64,000 bases of DNA from Thiodiazotropha sp040791665 (GCA_040791665.1 JBFNNX010000014.1:124001-188000); one strand, 5' to 3'; shown: positions 45,600 to 54,685, counted from the stretch's first letter. Notes: generated from the sequence alone by a model not told the origin. Numbers and translations are program-made.

Positions 45600-46067
45600 T
45601 CAAGTGATCTTCTTCACCTTCTCCACTACCTGGGCTGCATGACCTTTGGGCTTCACGTCGTACAGCGCCTCTCTTATGATACCCATTTTGTCGATGATAA
45701 ACGTTGAACGAAGAATGCCCATTTTTTTCTCACCGTTTTTCTCCTTCTCCCGCCAAACATCATAGTCGTTGCACACCTCGCCCTCGGTATCCGCCAGTAA
45801 CTGCACGGTAAGTCCGTGTTTATCACGAAATGCGGCGTGACTGACGCAGTTGTCCCGACTGATGCCGATCACTTGTGTATCCAGAGCGTAAAACTCATCC
45901 ATCAGGTCCGAGAGTTCCAGTGCCTCAATGGTACAGCCGGTGGTATCGTCTTTCGGGTAGAAATAGATCACCAGATTCTTGCTACCGAGAAACTGATTGG
46001 AATTGATGATATGCATATCAGCATCCGGTAACTCAAAGGGTGGTGCCTTATCTCCAGGGTTGAGCAT
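45600..46067 (-). CDS. bcp: Peroxiredoxin, Bcp/PrxQ type
   Basis: A 155-residue thiol peroxidase. YFYPKDDTTGCTIEALEL holds the peroxidatic Cys. The resolving Cys found five residues later in many Bcp proteins is absent (Leu there), so it may act as a 1-Cys form or use Cys in DNCVSHA. ATG at 46067 has GAGGAAA upstream. It lies just upstream of the hybrid kinase on the same strand (28 bases). Confidence 0.93.
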   Translation of the reverse strand: MLNPGDKAPPFELPDADMHIINSNQFLGSKNLVIYFYPKDDTTGCTIEALELSDLMDEFYALDTQVIGISRDNCVSHAAFRDKHGLTVQLLADTEGEVCNDYDVWREKEKNGEKKMGILRSTFIIDKMGIIREALYDVKPKGHAAQVVEKVKKIT

Positions 46068-46559
46068 CTATTATTTCCTCGGTTTTATGTTGGTCGTTGT
46101 ATCTGTATCCCGGCTGTGCACCGGCCTGAACCCGGTGTCAGTCCGATGGACATAGTGGCAAGATAGTTGACTCCATGGATCCGGGTCAACTGTCGGTATG
46201 CAATGACATGCGACAGCATGAGGGAATGCAAGGCTGACAACCTATTGGTCGCTATTCATTGAATGCCCGCTTGGTTATACGTTGGCGGCGGAAACGGCCT
46301 GTTCAGGTGGGCGAAAAGGACTGATCTCGGTTGTTTGTCAGGGTGTGACAAGGTGTAACCTGCGGGTAAATTTAGGTAAACCCGTTACCGTGAGCGGTAG
46401 GAAAAATAGCGGATTCATAGCATAATGTCTGGATAAGGTACGGTCCTTGACTCCTTGAGCCATCAAATGGCCACTCAATTTGTGGTTATTGTTTCGTTAA
46501 TGTGTGGCGGCTTACCAGCACAAGCAAGGAAGCACCGAAATCAGAGAAGGCAAATCCAC
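46068..46559. other. Gene-free region between bcp and the AAA ATPase gene
   Basis: 492 bases. An extended open frame leads into the ATPase (from 46455) but has no family match. Two perfect inverted repeats are seen: AGTTGAC (46165-46171) / GTCAACT (46185-46191), and TTGTCA (46335-46340) / TGACAA (46346-46351). CATAAT near 46420 could be a -10 for the ATPase. These are the only structured elements I could find. Confidence 0.5.
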
Positions 46560-47648
46560 ATGTACGATGATTTTTACAAGCTTGACGGAAAACCATTCCA
46601 GCTCACGCCGGACCATAAATTCTTCTTCAACAGTAAGGGACATAACCGTGCCATGGCCTATTTGCGTTACGGTCTTGAGCAGGGAGAGGGATTTATCGTC
46701 ATCACGGGGGGCATAGGTACCGGCAAGACTACTCTGGTGCGCAATTTATTCGATGAGTTGAGCAATATGAATGTCATGGCCGCTCAATTGGTCACAACTC
46801 AGGTCGATCCGGACGACATGCTGCGTATGGTCTGTGCCTCTTTCGGTTTGGCTCATGAGGGGCTAAACAAGGCTACCCTGCTGCATAATCTGGAAGCCAT
46901 AGCACGCGCCCGGCATGCGGAAGGAAAGCAGATGTTGCTGGTTGTGGACGAGGCGCAGAATCTGCCTCCCCGGTCTGTCGAGGAGTTGCGCATGCTCTCC
47001 AATTTCCAGGTCAACAACAAGGCGTTGGTACAGACCTTTCTCCTGGGTCAGGAGGAGTTCAAGCGTACCCTGCAGAGTCCGGGAATGGAACAGGTGCGAC
47101 AACGCATCATCGCCTCCTATCATCTGGACCCGTTGAGTGCCGAGGAGACGGAAAAGTATATCTTGCATCGACTGCAGCTGGTCGGCTGGAAGGAGGATCC
47201 TACTTTCGCGGATGGTGTTTTTCCGATGATCTTCGAGTTTACCGGCGGTGTGCCGCGTCGGATCAATGCGATGTGCGACAGAATGATGCTGTATGGCTGT
47301 CTGGAAGAGCTCCATACCCTGGAGAAGGATGCTGTACTTTCGGTGATGCAGGAGCTGGAGCAGGAGGTCAGTTTTGATCCTCCCGGTACAGAAGAGGCGG
47401 AGCAGTCGCAGCAGCTGGCATCCGTCTCCCCGCTGCATCCGACCGGAGGTGGAATGAACGGCAATCAGGCGGCGGCGACCCAGCCCTCTCCGCAGACCTT
47501 GGCCCATGCTGATGAACTGGTCTATCGGATACAAGACCTTGAAAAGGAGATCAGTAGTCTGAAAAAGACGCTGAGAAACGAGCAGAAGCTGCTGAGGAAG
47601 GCAATTCTGCTGCAGATGGATCTGGATGAATACGAGGATCTTGATTAA
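46560..47648 (+). CDS. ExeA-like AAA ATPase, PEP-CTERM/XrtA locus type
   Basis: A 362-residue ATPase of the ExeA/GspA group that closely follows the PEP-CTERM locus subfamily (TIGR03015-like). It has MYDDFYKLDGKPFQLTPDH and YLRYGLEQGEGFIVITGGIG, Walker A GTGKTTLVRN, Walker B LLVVDEAQNLP and an arginine-rich VPRRINAMCDRMMLY sensor region. The C-terminal 60 residues are coiled coil. In other bacteria such genes lie in exopolysaccharide/exosortase clusters; none is present here. ATG at 46560 gives the family N-terminus. Confidence 0.86.
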   Translation: MYDDFYKLDGKPFQLTPDHKFFFNSKGHNRAMAYLRYGLEQGEGFIVITGGIGTGKTTLVRNLFDELSNMNVMAAQLVTTQVDPDDMLRMVCASFGLAHEGLNKATLLHNLEAIARARHAEGKQMLLVVDEAQNLPPRSVEELRMLSNFQVNNKALVQTFLLGQEEFKRTLQSPGMEQVRQRIIASYHLDPLSAEETEKYILHRLQLVGWKEDPTFADGVFPMIFEFTGGVPRRINAMCDRMMLYGCLEELHTLEKDAVLSVMQELEQEVSFDPPGTEEAEQSQQLASVSPLHPTGGGMNGNQAAATQPSPQTLAHADELVYRIQDLEKEISSLKKTLRNEQKLLRKAILLQMDLDEYEDLD

Positions 47649-47670
47649 TTGGTGACGGGCAAGTCCGGTC

Positions 47671-47895
47671 TCAGTCCAGGGCGGGTCCGATCATTGCTTC
47701 GATAGGTTCGAATCCGCGTGCCTCAAGGGCCTCAGCGATGTCCTCCCAGCGATAGTCACGATTTGTCTCTTCCGCCTGGGCAATTATGCCTGTTGCGAAG
47801 CGGTATGCTTCGTTGGTATCGAGATCCTTCGGGACTTTGACCAACCGAATCTCATCAAAACGCGAGCTGGGCAGAACCATATACTTTTCTTTCAT
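47671..47895 (-). CDS. Small hypothetical protein
   Basis: A 74-residue soluble, acidic protein without a recognised family. It contains VLPSSRFDEIRLVKVPKD and DYRWEDIAEALEARGFEPIEA, which looks like a small alpha/beta domain. ATG at 47895 is preferred; upstream codons to 47949 are open but less likely coding. It converges with the ATPase gene, 22 bases between stops. Confidence 0.5.
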   Translation of the reverse strand: MKEKYMVLPSSRFDEIRLVKVPKDLDTNEAYRFATGIIAQAEETNRDYRWEDIAEALEARGFEPIEAMIGPALD

Positions 47896-48015
47896 ATCTA
47901 TTCCATACCGTATGGTTACTGCGAACAATGTGCCACATAAATCCTTCACATACTAGGGCCTATTGGATGTGTTATCAGGCCCCGGTTGAAAATCGCTGTT
48001 GAAACCTGTTTTTGT

Positions 48016-48520
48016 TTACAGCCAGTGGGCGGCATAGAGGTTGAGTGCCGCAAGCGAGCAGAAAAACATCGTTAGGCTATAGTTTCCATGCCATTTTAGG
48101 CTTGCCAGGCTGTGTTGGCCGTATCGGCCCTGCATCGAAAGATTGATGCCGGAAAACGGACTGCACACGACGCCGACTGCCCAGGCTGACAGGAAGGTCA
48201 TCGCCAGCAGTGTGCCGTCGGGTTGCAGCGGCGCCAGGAGGGTACCGAGTGCTGCGATATTTATTACCGGATGAACGCCTGCAATCGACGTGATCAGCAT
48301 AAACAGCAGCGTCATGCTGGCTTCCATGCCGCCGAATTGGCTAAATGGCAACCAGCCGCCAAATCCCTGAAAAAGGGTGTTCAGGCCAAAGGAGAAATCC
48401 CGCGGACCAGGTCAACAGGCCAGCCCAGTAATTGGTGAGTTGAGGCCAGAGGGTGTTGACCGCCGTGCAGACAACAGCTGCGAACAGTAGCCATCCTGCG
48501 GTAATGCGGTGACTCTTCAC
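48016..48520 (-). pseudogene. Frameshifted small membrane protein gene
   Basis: Reading from a GTG at 48520, which overlaps the AEC transporter stop as GTGA, the frame gives a membrane-like start (AGWLLFAAVVCTAVNTL), then a stop after about 59 residues. The frame shifted by one base continues as LNTLFQGFGGWLPFSQFGG and then runs through three or four hydrophobic segments to 48016. Removing one C from the CCC at 48399-48401 joins both into one 167-residue protein. Either the gene is broken or one base is an error. I do not recognise the family; the C-part resembles the end of an ion-transporter-like permease. Confidence 0.55.
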
Positions 48521-49401
48521 AAAATAAAGGCGAGGGCGATGGGAATTACGATCAAACTTGCCAGATTGCCGAATGCGACCATCGCAGCGACTTCCTGCGG
48601 AGATTGCCGGTAACTCTCAGCCAGCAGATAGTTCATCACAGCGGGTGGCAGAATACTGAATAGCAACAAGATTTCACGCATCTGTTCATTGGGTTGCAAC
48701 CAGGCGATGGCTACCCATGCGCCTATCAGGCCGCTTAGCGGACAAAGCAAGGCGCCTGATAGCCCTGCTTGCCAGTAGCGGAGTTCGATATGGATCAAGC
48801 GAACGCCAAGTGAGACCAGCATCAACGGTATTGCCACTTCCGAAAGCATGACCAGGCCGGGCATAAGTATGCTCGGCGTATGCCAGTCGAAGGCTTTGGC
48901 CATAACACCCGCCAGGGTGGCCAGGAAAACCGGATTGCGCAGCAGCTCGGTGGGGTGAACCCTGCCACTGACCAACCAGATTCCCAGACTGAAATGGAGA
49001 CTTATGGAAACCACAAAGGCTACGACCGCCAGGGGCAGCAGCTGATCGCCAAATGCCAGCGCCGCCAAGGGTAGTCCAAGGTTGCCGGCATTGTTGAACA
49101 TCATGGAAGGCAACAGCACCCTTAGTCGCATACCCAGGAGACGGGTCAAGGGTAAGGAAACGATGCCGGAGACGATGATGATCATGAGTGCACCCCAGGC
49201 TATGGTCTTCCATTCCTGTGTGTCGGGGATCTTCTCTGACAGGACATAGAACAACAGGGCGGGCACGAACAACTGCGTATTGATACGATTGACCGAGAGG
49301 ATATCGGACCCGCAGAGGCGACCATAGATATAGCCAAGCAGAGCTATGCCGAATACCGGCAGTGTCACCTGTAAGATCTGTAGGAATAGTGCCGTATACA
49401 T
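48517..49401 (-). CDS. AEC family transporter
   Basis: A 294-residue inner-membrane permease of the auxin efflux carrier family with about ten hydrophobic segments. The N-terminus has LPVFGIALLGYIYGRL and the middle has MMFNNAGNLGLPLA, the Asn/Gly-rich motif of the family. Substrates in bacteria are mostly organic acids. It lies 67 bases after dmpR on the same strand and overlaps the next, frameshifted gene. A link to aromatic metabolism is possible but unproven. Confidence 0.87.
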   Translation of the reverse strand: MYTALFLQILQVTLPVFGIALLGYIYGRLCGSDILSVNRINTQLFVPALLFYVLSEKIPDTQEWKTIAWGALMIIIVSGIVSLPLTRLLGMRLRVLLPSMMFNNAGNLGLPLAALAFGDQLLPLAVVAFVVSISLHFSLGIWLVSGRVHPTELLRNPVFLATLAGVMAKAFDWHTPSILMPGLVMLSEVAIPLMLVSLGVRLIHIELRYWQAGLSGALLCPLSGLIGAWVAIAWLQPNEQMREILLLFSILPPAVMNYLLAESYRQSPQEVAAMVAFGNLASLIVIPIALAFIL

Positions 49402-49468
49402 GGGTATTTGTTATTGTCTGGCCTCTATGCCGTTGCAGGCTCAAGACTGTAACTGTCGAGCCTGCTAC

Positions 49469-51133
49469 CTATTCATGCTCACGTTTTTTCAAACGATAGG
49501 CTAATTGTGGTCGGGTGATACCCAAGATACGTGCCGCTTGGCTCAGGTTGCCATTGGCCTTCTTTACCGCGGTCTCCAACAACAGTGTCTCCATCTCTTC
49601 GAGGCTGGTCGATTGATCTATCACCTGACTGGCAAGTGATTCCACGTCTCCATTCACCTTTTCATTTGAGCTGTTGAACACCGGGACTTCCTGGCTCATG
49701 CTGAGACATGGAAACAGGTCTTTCAAATCGATTGCGTCCCCTGGGGTGACGATGATAACCCCCCGTTCGATCATATTTTCCAGTTCCCGGATATTGCCCG
49801 GCCAGTTGTAGTCCATAAGCGCCTGAAGCGCCTTTTCAGTGATGCCGCTGACACGCTTGCCATGCCTGGCGGTGTACTTTTCAAGAAAGCGGTTGACCAG
49901 CAGTTCGATATCGTCCTTTCGCTCGCGAAGCGGTGGAATAATAACCGGATAGATATTCAACCGATAGTAGAGATCGGAGCGGAAACGCCCTTCGGAAACC
50001 GCCTCCTGCAGATCGACATTTGTTGCGGCTACGACCCGTACATCGACCTTTCGGGTACGTGTATCGCCCACCCGCTCTATCTCCCCTTCCTGCAGCACTC
50101 GCAGGAGCTTGGCCTGTGCATTCATTGAAAGTTCACCTACTTCGTCGAGGAAGAGCGTACCGCCATGCGCGCGTTCGAACCGCCCGGGTCGGGACTGCTG
50201 AGCACCGGTATAGGCGCCTTTCTCAACGCCGAAGAGTTCTGATTCGATCAACTCATCCGGGATCGTCGCGCAGTTGATGGCAATGAATGGGTTTTTTGCC
50301 AATGGGCTGATGCTGTGGAGTGCGCGGGCGAACATCTCTTTGCCGACACCGGTTTCACCAAGCAGCAGCACGGTGACATGACTGTCAGCCACCTTGCGCA
50401 GCATATCGCAGGCCTGTATGAAGGGTTGAGATGCACCCACCATGTCGCCAATACCGGTCTCTTCCTGCAACGAGTCACGCAGATGGTTGACCTCATCCTG
50501 CAGCGCCAACAGCTGTTCCGCCATTGGATCCGGGCGATAGTAACGGCGCTCCTCATCGGCATTTTCCCACTCTTCGATGGGCCTGCCGACGATGCGACAG
50601 TGACGATCGCCTTTGGCGCGGCAGTCCACCTCGCGATAGGCGATGAAGCGACCCATAATCTCACTGGTATAACCGGAAGCGTAACCGATCTGGGTCCAGC
50701 AGACCGGTTCGTGATGGATGCCGAAAAGCTTCAAGTGCTCTTCGGCTTCGTGGGAGTTTTCCCACAGAAACTCGCCGTAGAAGTGGCGCTGTCGGATGTC
50801 GATATCGACCTTAATGGGTTTTACATGTACCACCCCTTCCAGGGTGTGCAGGCGAGGTCCCATCATCAACAGCTCTTCATCGGTGGATTCAGGCAACAGT
50901 TTACGGGCCAGCTCTGCATCCTTGGCGCCTGAGGCGTATCCCATGCGGATGAGGACGCCTCTGGCCCGTTCCATACCCAGTGTATCCATGAGCTCTTTGC
51001 GCAACGCCCCCATGGCGTGGGTATGCATCAATACCATGCGCTGATCATTGAGCAGAATTGTGCCTGCATCGAATGTCAGATGCAGATTGCGGTCCTCCGA
51101 GGGTAGACCGGCGATGCTGATTTGGGATGACAT
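49469..51133 (-). CDS. dmpR: Sigma-54-dependent phenol-responsive activator
   Basis: A 554-residue regulator of the DmpR/XylR/MopR group. The N-terminal XylR_N and V4R sensor domain (about 15-205) contains GYASGYTSEIMG and CRAKGDRHCRIVG, where the family binds phenols. A short B-linker, then an AAA+ domain (about 235-470) with Walker A GETGVGKE, a GAYTGA loop (usual form GAFTGA) and Walker B GGTLFLDEVGEL, then a Fis-type helix-turn-helix (about 510-550, ending SQAARILGITRPQLAYRLKK). GGAGGAGAT precedes the ATG. It is divergent from the dmp operon it should control. Confidence 0.94.
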   Translation of the reverse strand: MSSQISIAGLPSEDRNLHLTFDAGTILLNDQRMVLMHTHAMGALRKELMDTLGMERARGVLIRMGYASGAKDAELARKLLPESTDEELLMMGPRLHTLEGVVHVKPIKVDIDIRQRHFYGEFLWENSHEAEEHLKLFGIHHEPVCWTQIGYASGYTSEIMGRFIAYREVDCRAKGDRHCRIVGRPIEEWENADEERRYYRPDPMAEQLLALQDEVNHLRDSLQEETGIGDMVGASQPFIQACDMLRKVADSHVTVLLLGETGVGKEMFARALHSISPLAKNPFIAINCATIPDELIESELFGVEKGAYTGAQQSRPGRFERAHGGTLFLDEVGELSMNAQAKLLRVLQEGEIERVGDTRTRKVDVRVVAATNVDLQEAVSEGRFRSDLYYRLNIYPVIIPPLRERKDDIELLVNRFLEKYTARHGKRVSGITEKALQALMDYNWPGNIRELENMIERGVIIVTPGDAIDLKDLFPCLSMSQEVPVFNSSNEKVNGDVESLASQVIDQSTSLEEMETLLLETAVKKANGNLSQAARILGITRPQLAYRLKKREHE

Positions 51134-51345
51134 ATCTCCTCCAGCCGGTCTCGAGCTGCTAACCGGTGTCTGTTATGGCTGAGCCATCCTCCTTAATGGC
51201 GGGTTTGCTCATTATCTTCGTGTGTCTGAGTTTTATGATTCTTATAGTTTGGGTTGTTGTTTTTATCAAATCATAAAATGAATGGGTCGTAAAACAAATC
51301 AACAAAAGGTGAGTGTTTTGTTTACGCACTGAGATTGTGCAAAAG

Positions 51346-51399
51346 CAGCATTAATCAAGATGCTGTTTATCTATTTGGTTAAATGATCAATTTGATAAA
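51346..51399 (+). promoter_or_regulatory. Candidate DmpR upstream activating sites
   Basis: Two symmetric elements lie about 36 bases apart. One is CAGCAT-N8-ATGCTG (51346-51365), perfectly inverted. The other is TGATCAATTTGATAA (51385-51399), which resembles the TTGATCAATTGATCAA type of DmpR/XylR site. Both lie 90-145 bases upstream of the -24 element, the usual distance for enhancer sites. Confidence 0.5.
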
Positions 51400-51487
51400 T
51401 CGTTTTTCATCTGATGGTGAAATCGCCCGTTCTCCAATAGTCACTATAAATCTAGAAATATTCTTTTAATTCAATGCTATAGGTGTT

Positions 51488-51503
51488 TTGGCATAGATCC
51501 TGC
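51488..51503 (+). promoter_or_regulatory. Sigma-54 (-24/-12) promoter of the phenol hydroxylase operon
   Basis: TTGGCAT starts at 51488 and TGC ends at 51503. The invariant GG (51490-51491) and GC (51502-51503) are separated by exactly 10 bases, as required for RpoN. It lies 72 bases before the dmpK start and faces the operon, with DmpR encoded divergently. Confidence 0.85.
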
Positions 51504-51574
51504 CATCTTTTCGTGACCAGCAATATGGCGGATTTTGCATCAATTGCGGATCAGCCGGATTTGAGGAGGAAGTG

Positions 51575-51829
51575 ATGGGAGAGTATGTGCCGGACATCGG
51601 CAAAGCCTATATCAGAGTGACCGGTGAACGGCTTCACAAGTTTGTTGAGTTCGAGTTTTCCATCAACGACGAAGACCTGACGGTTGAACTGATCCTCCCC
51701 TACGAAGAGTTCAGGGCTTTCTGCGAGAAGCATCAAGCCACTTTAATACAACGTCCTGATGAGATTGGAAGTGTAGACGGGATCGACAGCCGTCCCGGCC
51801 TCTATCGAAATCCAGCCCATGGGATCTGA
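51575..51829 (+). CDS. dmpK: Phenol hydroxylase assembly subunit P0
   Basis: An 84-residue small protein in the DmpK position. It has YIRVTGERLHKFVEFEFSIN and LPYEEFRAFCEKHQ, typical of the family. In Pseudomonas CF600 DmpK helps iron assembly of the hydroxylase and is not needed for catalysis itself. ATG at 51575 follows GAGGAGG by 5 bases. It is the first gene after the sigma-54 promoter. Confidence 0.9.
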   Translation: MGEYVPDIGKAYIRVTGERLHKFVEFEFSINDEDLTVELILPYEEFRAFCEKHQATLIQRPDEIGSVDGIDSRPGLYRNPAHGI

Positions 51830-51859
51830 AACGATGATTTTCTGGAGGAGCGTTCAACG

Positions 51860-52858
51860 ATGAGTATCGATATTAAAACAGTGAATGTGGAGCCGAGGCG
51901 ACAAACCTTTGCCCATGTTGCGCGCCGTCTGGGTTCCGATGTGCCGGCATCGCGTTACGAAGAGGGAGTGTATGATGTTCAGGCTACGACGCACTTCCAC
52001 TATCGTCCCATATGGGGTCCTGAGTATTGGACCTTCGATGAGGGGCGTACCGCAATCAAGATGCAGGACTGGTATCTCTTCAAGGATCCACGACAGTACT
52101 ACTACGGCACCTATACCATCGCCCGCGCCAACATGCACCAGACTACGGAGCGTAATTTCGCTTTCGAGGAGAAGCGCAACATGTTGGCCAATATCGATCC
52201 CAAGTGGCGGGAGATGATCGTCAACTATCTGATCCCGCTACGCCACTATGAGTGGGGCGCAAATATGAACGCCTGCTCCATCAGCGATGCAGGTTACGGA
52301 ACCGCCATCACATCAGCGGCGATCTTTACCGCAGGAGACCGGCTGGGAATCGCACAGATTCTCTCACGTATCGGCATCGTCCTCGGTAGCGGTGACGGCG
52401 AACTGCTCGATGAGGCCAAAAAGCAGTGGATGGAGGCGGACACCTGGCAGGGCGTGCGCAAGGCGGTGGAGGACAGCCTGGTGCTGAAGGATTGGTTCGA
52501 AGCGCTGTTGGTCCAGTTCCTGGTGATGGACGGATTAATCTATCCGCTGGTCTACAACCACTTCGACACCGAGGGTCAGAAACACGGCGCGACGGCGCTC
52601 TCCATGCTATGTGAGTTCATGGTCGACTGGAGCAGTGAGCACAACCGCTGGGTGGATGCCGTCGTCAAGGTTGCCGTAAAGGAGTCGGCGCAGAATCAGG
52701 CGCTGTTATCCCAGTGGTACATCGCTTGGCGAGACACCATGGTCGATGCGCTGAATCCCTTGGCGCTTATGGTTTTGGGCAATGGTGCCGAAGCGGCTAT
52801 CGGCGATATCCGCGAACAACTGGATGCCCGAGCCGGCAAGCTCGGCCTGAGTCTATAA
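51860..52858 (+). CDS. dmpL: Phenol hydroxylase P1 (beta) subunit
   Basis: A 332-residue beta subunit of the diiron hydroxylase. It contains RPIWGPEYWTFDEGRTAIKM and YYGTYTIARANMHQTTERNF, typical of the TomA1/DmpL family. It packs on DmpN in the hydroxylase core. A GGAGGAGCG ribosome site precedes it. Length is normal. Confidence 0.95.
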   Translation: MSIDIKTVNVEPRRQTFAHVARRLGSDVPASRYEEGVYDVQATTHFHYRPIWGPEYWTFDEGRTAIKMQDWYLFKDPRQYYYGTYTIARANMHQTTERNFAFEEKRNMLANIDPKWREMIVNYLIPLRHYEWGANMNACSISDAGYGTAITSAAIFTAGDRLGIAQILSRIGIVLGSGDGELLDEAKKQWMEADTWQGVRKAVEDSLVLKDWFEALLVQFLVMDGLIYPLVYNHFDTEGQKHGATALSMLCEFMVDWSSEHNRWVDAVVKVAVKESAQNQALLSQWYIAWRDTMVDALNPLALMVLGNGAEAAIGDIREQLDARAGKLGLSL

Positions 52859-52870
52859 GAGGAGGTCGAG

Positions 52871-53143
52871 ATGGCTGGAATCGTATCCATAACCCTGCAA
52901 AACAATGACGAGGCTCGTCCCGTGATCGAGTCAATTCTGCATGACAATCCCAGTGCGAGTGCCAACTACATGCCGGGTGCGGTGAAGATCGACTGCCCGG
53001 AACGGTTGGTGGTGAAGGCGGGTTCGGTTTCCGAACGGATCGGCCGCGACTGGGATCCGCAGGAGATCCATCTCACCATCATCTCCATGGGCGGCAGCTT
53101 GGATGAGGATGACGAAGAGTTGGTCCTCTCCTGGGGCGTGTAA
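52871..53143 (+). CDS. dmpM: Phenol hydroxylase P2 regulatory (coupling) protein
   Basis: A 90-residue effector protein of the MmoB/DmpM family. It carries no cofactor and controls the diiron site of DmpN. QNNDEARPVIESIL and GRDWDPQEIHLTIISMGG are recognisable. GAGGAGG precedes the ATG; the gene is 12 bases after dmpL. Confidence 0.94.
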   Translation: MAGIVSITLQNNDEARPVIESILHDNPSASANYMPGAVKIDCPERLVVKAGSVSERIGRDWDPQEIHLTIISMGGSLDEDDEELVLSWGV

Positions 53144-53161
53144 CACTGGAGGAGCAAAAAT

Positions 53162-54685
53162 ATGACACCCCAACGTAAGAAGAAGCTGAACCTTAAGCAG
53201 CGCTATGCGCTGATGACCCGAGGCCTGGACTGGGAGACCAGCTACCAGAAGATGGATGATGTCTTTCCCTACGATACCTTCGAAGGGATCAAGATCACCG
53301 ACTGGTCGAAGTGGGAAGATCCCTTCCGTCTGACCATGGATGCCTATTGGAAATACCAAGGCGAGAAAGAGCGCAAGCTCTATGCGGTGCTCGACTCCTT
53401 TGCCCAGAACAATGGCCAGCTTGGGATATCCGATGCCCGCTATGTGAATGCCATCAAGCTGTTTCTGACCGGTGTCACGCCGCTGGAGTACCAGGCCCAT
53501 CGTCACTTTGCGCACCTGGGCCGGCATATTAGGGGTGTTGGCCCGAGGGTGGCGGCACAGATGCAGTCACTCGATGAATTGCGACATGCGCAGACCCAGA
53601 TCCATACCATCAGCCACTACAACAAGTACTTCGACGGCTTCGCCGAGTTCCCCCACATGCATGATCGCGTATGGTATTTGTCGGTGCCCAAGTCCTTCTT
53701 CGACGATGCCTGCAGCGCCGGTCCCTTCGAGTTCTTTACCGCCATCTCATTCGCCTTCGAGTATGTGTTGACCAATCTGTTGTTCGTCCCCTTCATGTCG
53801 GGTGCCGCCTACAACGGCGATCTGGCGACGGTGACCTTCGGCTTCTCTGCCCAATCCGACGAGGCGCGCCATATGACTCTCGGTATCGAGGTGATCAAGT
53901 TTATGCTGGAACAGCATCCCGACAATCTGCCCATCGTGCAGAAGTGGGTGGACAAGTGGTTCTGGCGCGGTCACAAGATGCTGGGGCTGGTGGCGATGAT
54001 GATGGACTATATGCTGCCCAAGCGCATCATGTCCTGGAAAGAGGCCTGGGAGATCTACTTCACCGAGGCGGGCGGCGCGCTGTTCGAAGATCTTTCGCGT
54101 TACGGTCTGCGTGTACCCAAGTATGCCGACATCGCCACAGACGAGGCTGAGCACATATCTCATCAGAACTGGGCAATCTTCTATCAATACACCCAGGCGG
54201 CGGGTTTTCATACCTGGCTGCCCAGCGATGAGGAGATGGCCTGGCTGTCGGAGAAGTATCCCAACACCTTCGATAAATACTACCGTCCTCGCTTCGAGCT
54301 GTGGCGGGAGATGGAGGCCAGGGGCGAGCGCTTCTACAACAATGCCTTGCCTCAGCTGTGCCAGACCTGCCAGATACCCATGGGTTACACGGAGCCAGGA
54401 GATCCGACCAAGATCGGCTTCCGCAGCAGTGTTTATGAAAGTGAACGCTACCACTTCTGCTCTGATGGCTGTAAGGACATCTTCGACAATGAGCCGGAAA
54501 AATTCTCCCAGGCCTGGTTGCCGGTACATCAGATCTTTCAGGGTAACTGCGGAGGTGCCGATTTGAGTGACGTCCTCAAGTGGTACCACATGGAAAACGG
54601 CACGGACAACATGGACTACACAGGTTCGCCGGACCAGAAACAGTGGGATGCCTGGCAGTCGGCGCGTAAGCGGGTGGCCGGTTAA
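53162..54685 (+). CDS. dmpN: Phenol hydroxylase P3 (alpha, diiron) subunit
   Basis: A 507-residue catalytic subunit that hydroxylates phenol to catechol. Diiron ligands fit Glu109, the pair Glu139/His142 (DELRHAQ) and Glu234/His237 (DEARHMT); all are present. The C-terminal region (about 400-450) is a YHS domain with CQTCQIPM and YHFCSDGCKDIF, as in DmpN. GGAGGAG precedes the ATG. No inactivating change is seen. Confidence 0.96.
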   Translation: MTPQRKKKLNLKQRYALMTRGLDWETSYQKMDDVFPYDTFEGIKITDWSKWEDPFRLTMDAYWKYQGEKERKLYAVLDSFAQNNGQLGISDARYVNAIKLFLTGVTPLEYQAHRHFAHLGRHIRGVGPRVAAQMQSLDELRHAQTQIHTISHYNKYFDGFAEFPHMHDRVWYLSVPKSFFDDACSAGPFEFFTAISFAFEYVLTNLLFVPFMSGAAYNGDLATVTFGFSAQSDEARHMTLGIEVIKFMLEQHPDNLPIVQKWVDKWFWRGHKMLGLVAMMMDYMLPKRIMSWKEAWEIYFTEAGGALFEDLSRYGLRVPKYADIATDEAEHISHQNWAIFYQYTQAAGFHTWLPSDEEMAWLSEKYPNTFDKYYRPRFELWREMEARGERFYNNALPQLCQTCQIPMGYTEPGDPTKIGFRSSVYESERYHFCSDGCKDIFDNEPEKFSQAWLPVHQIFQGNCGGADLSDVLKWYHMENGTDNMDYTGSPDQKQWDAWQSARKRVAG

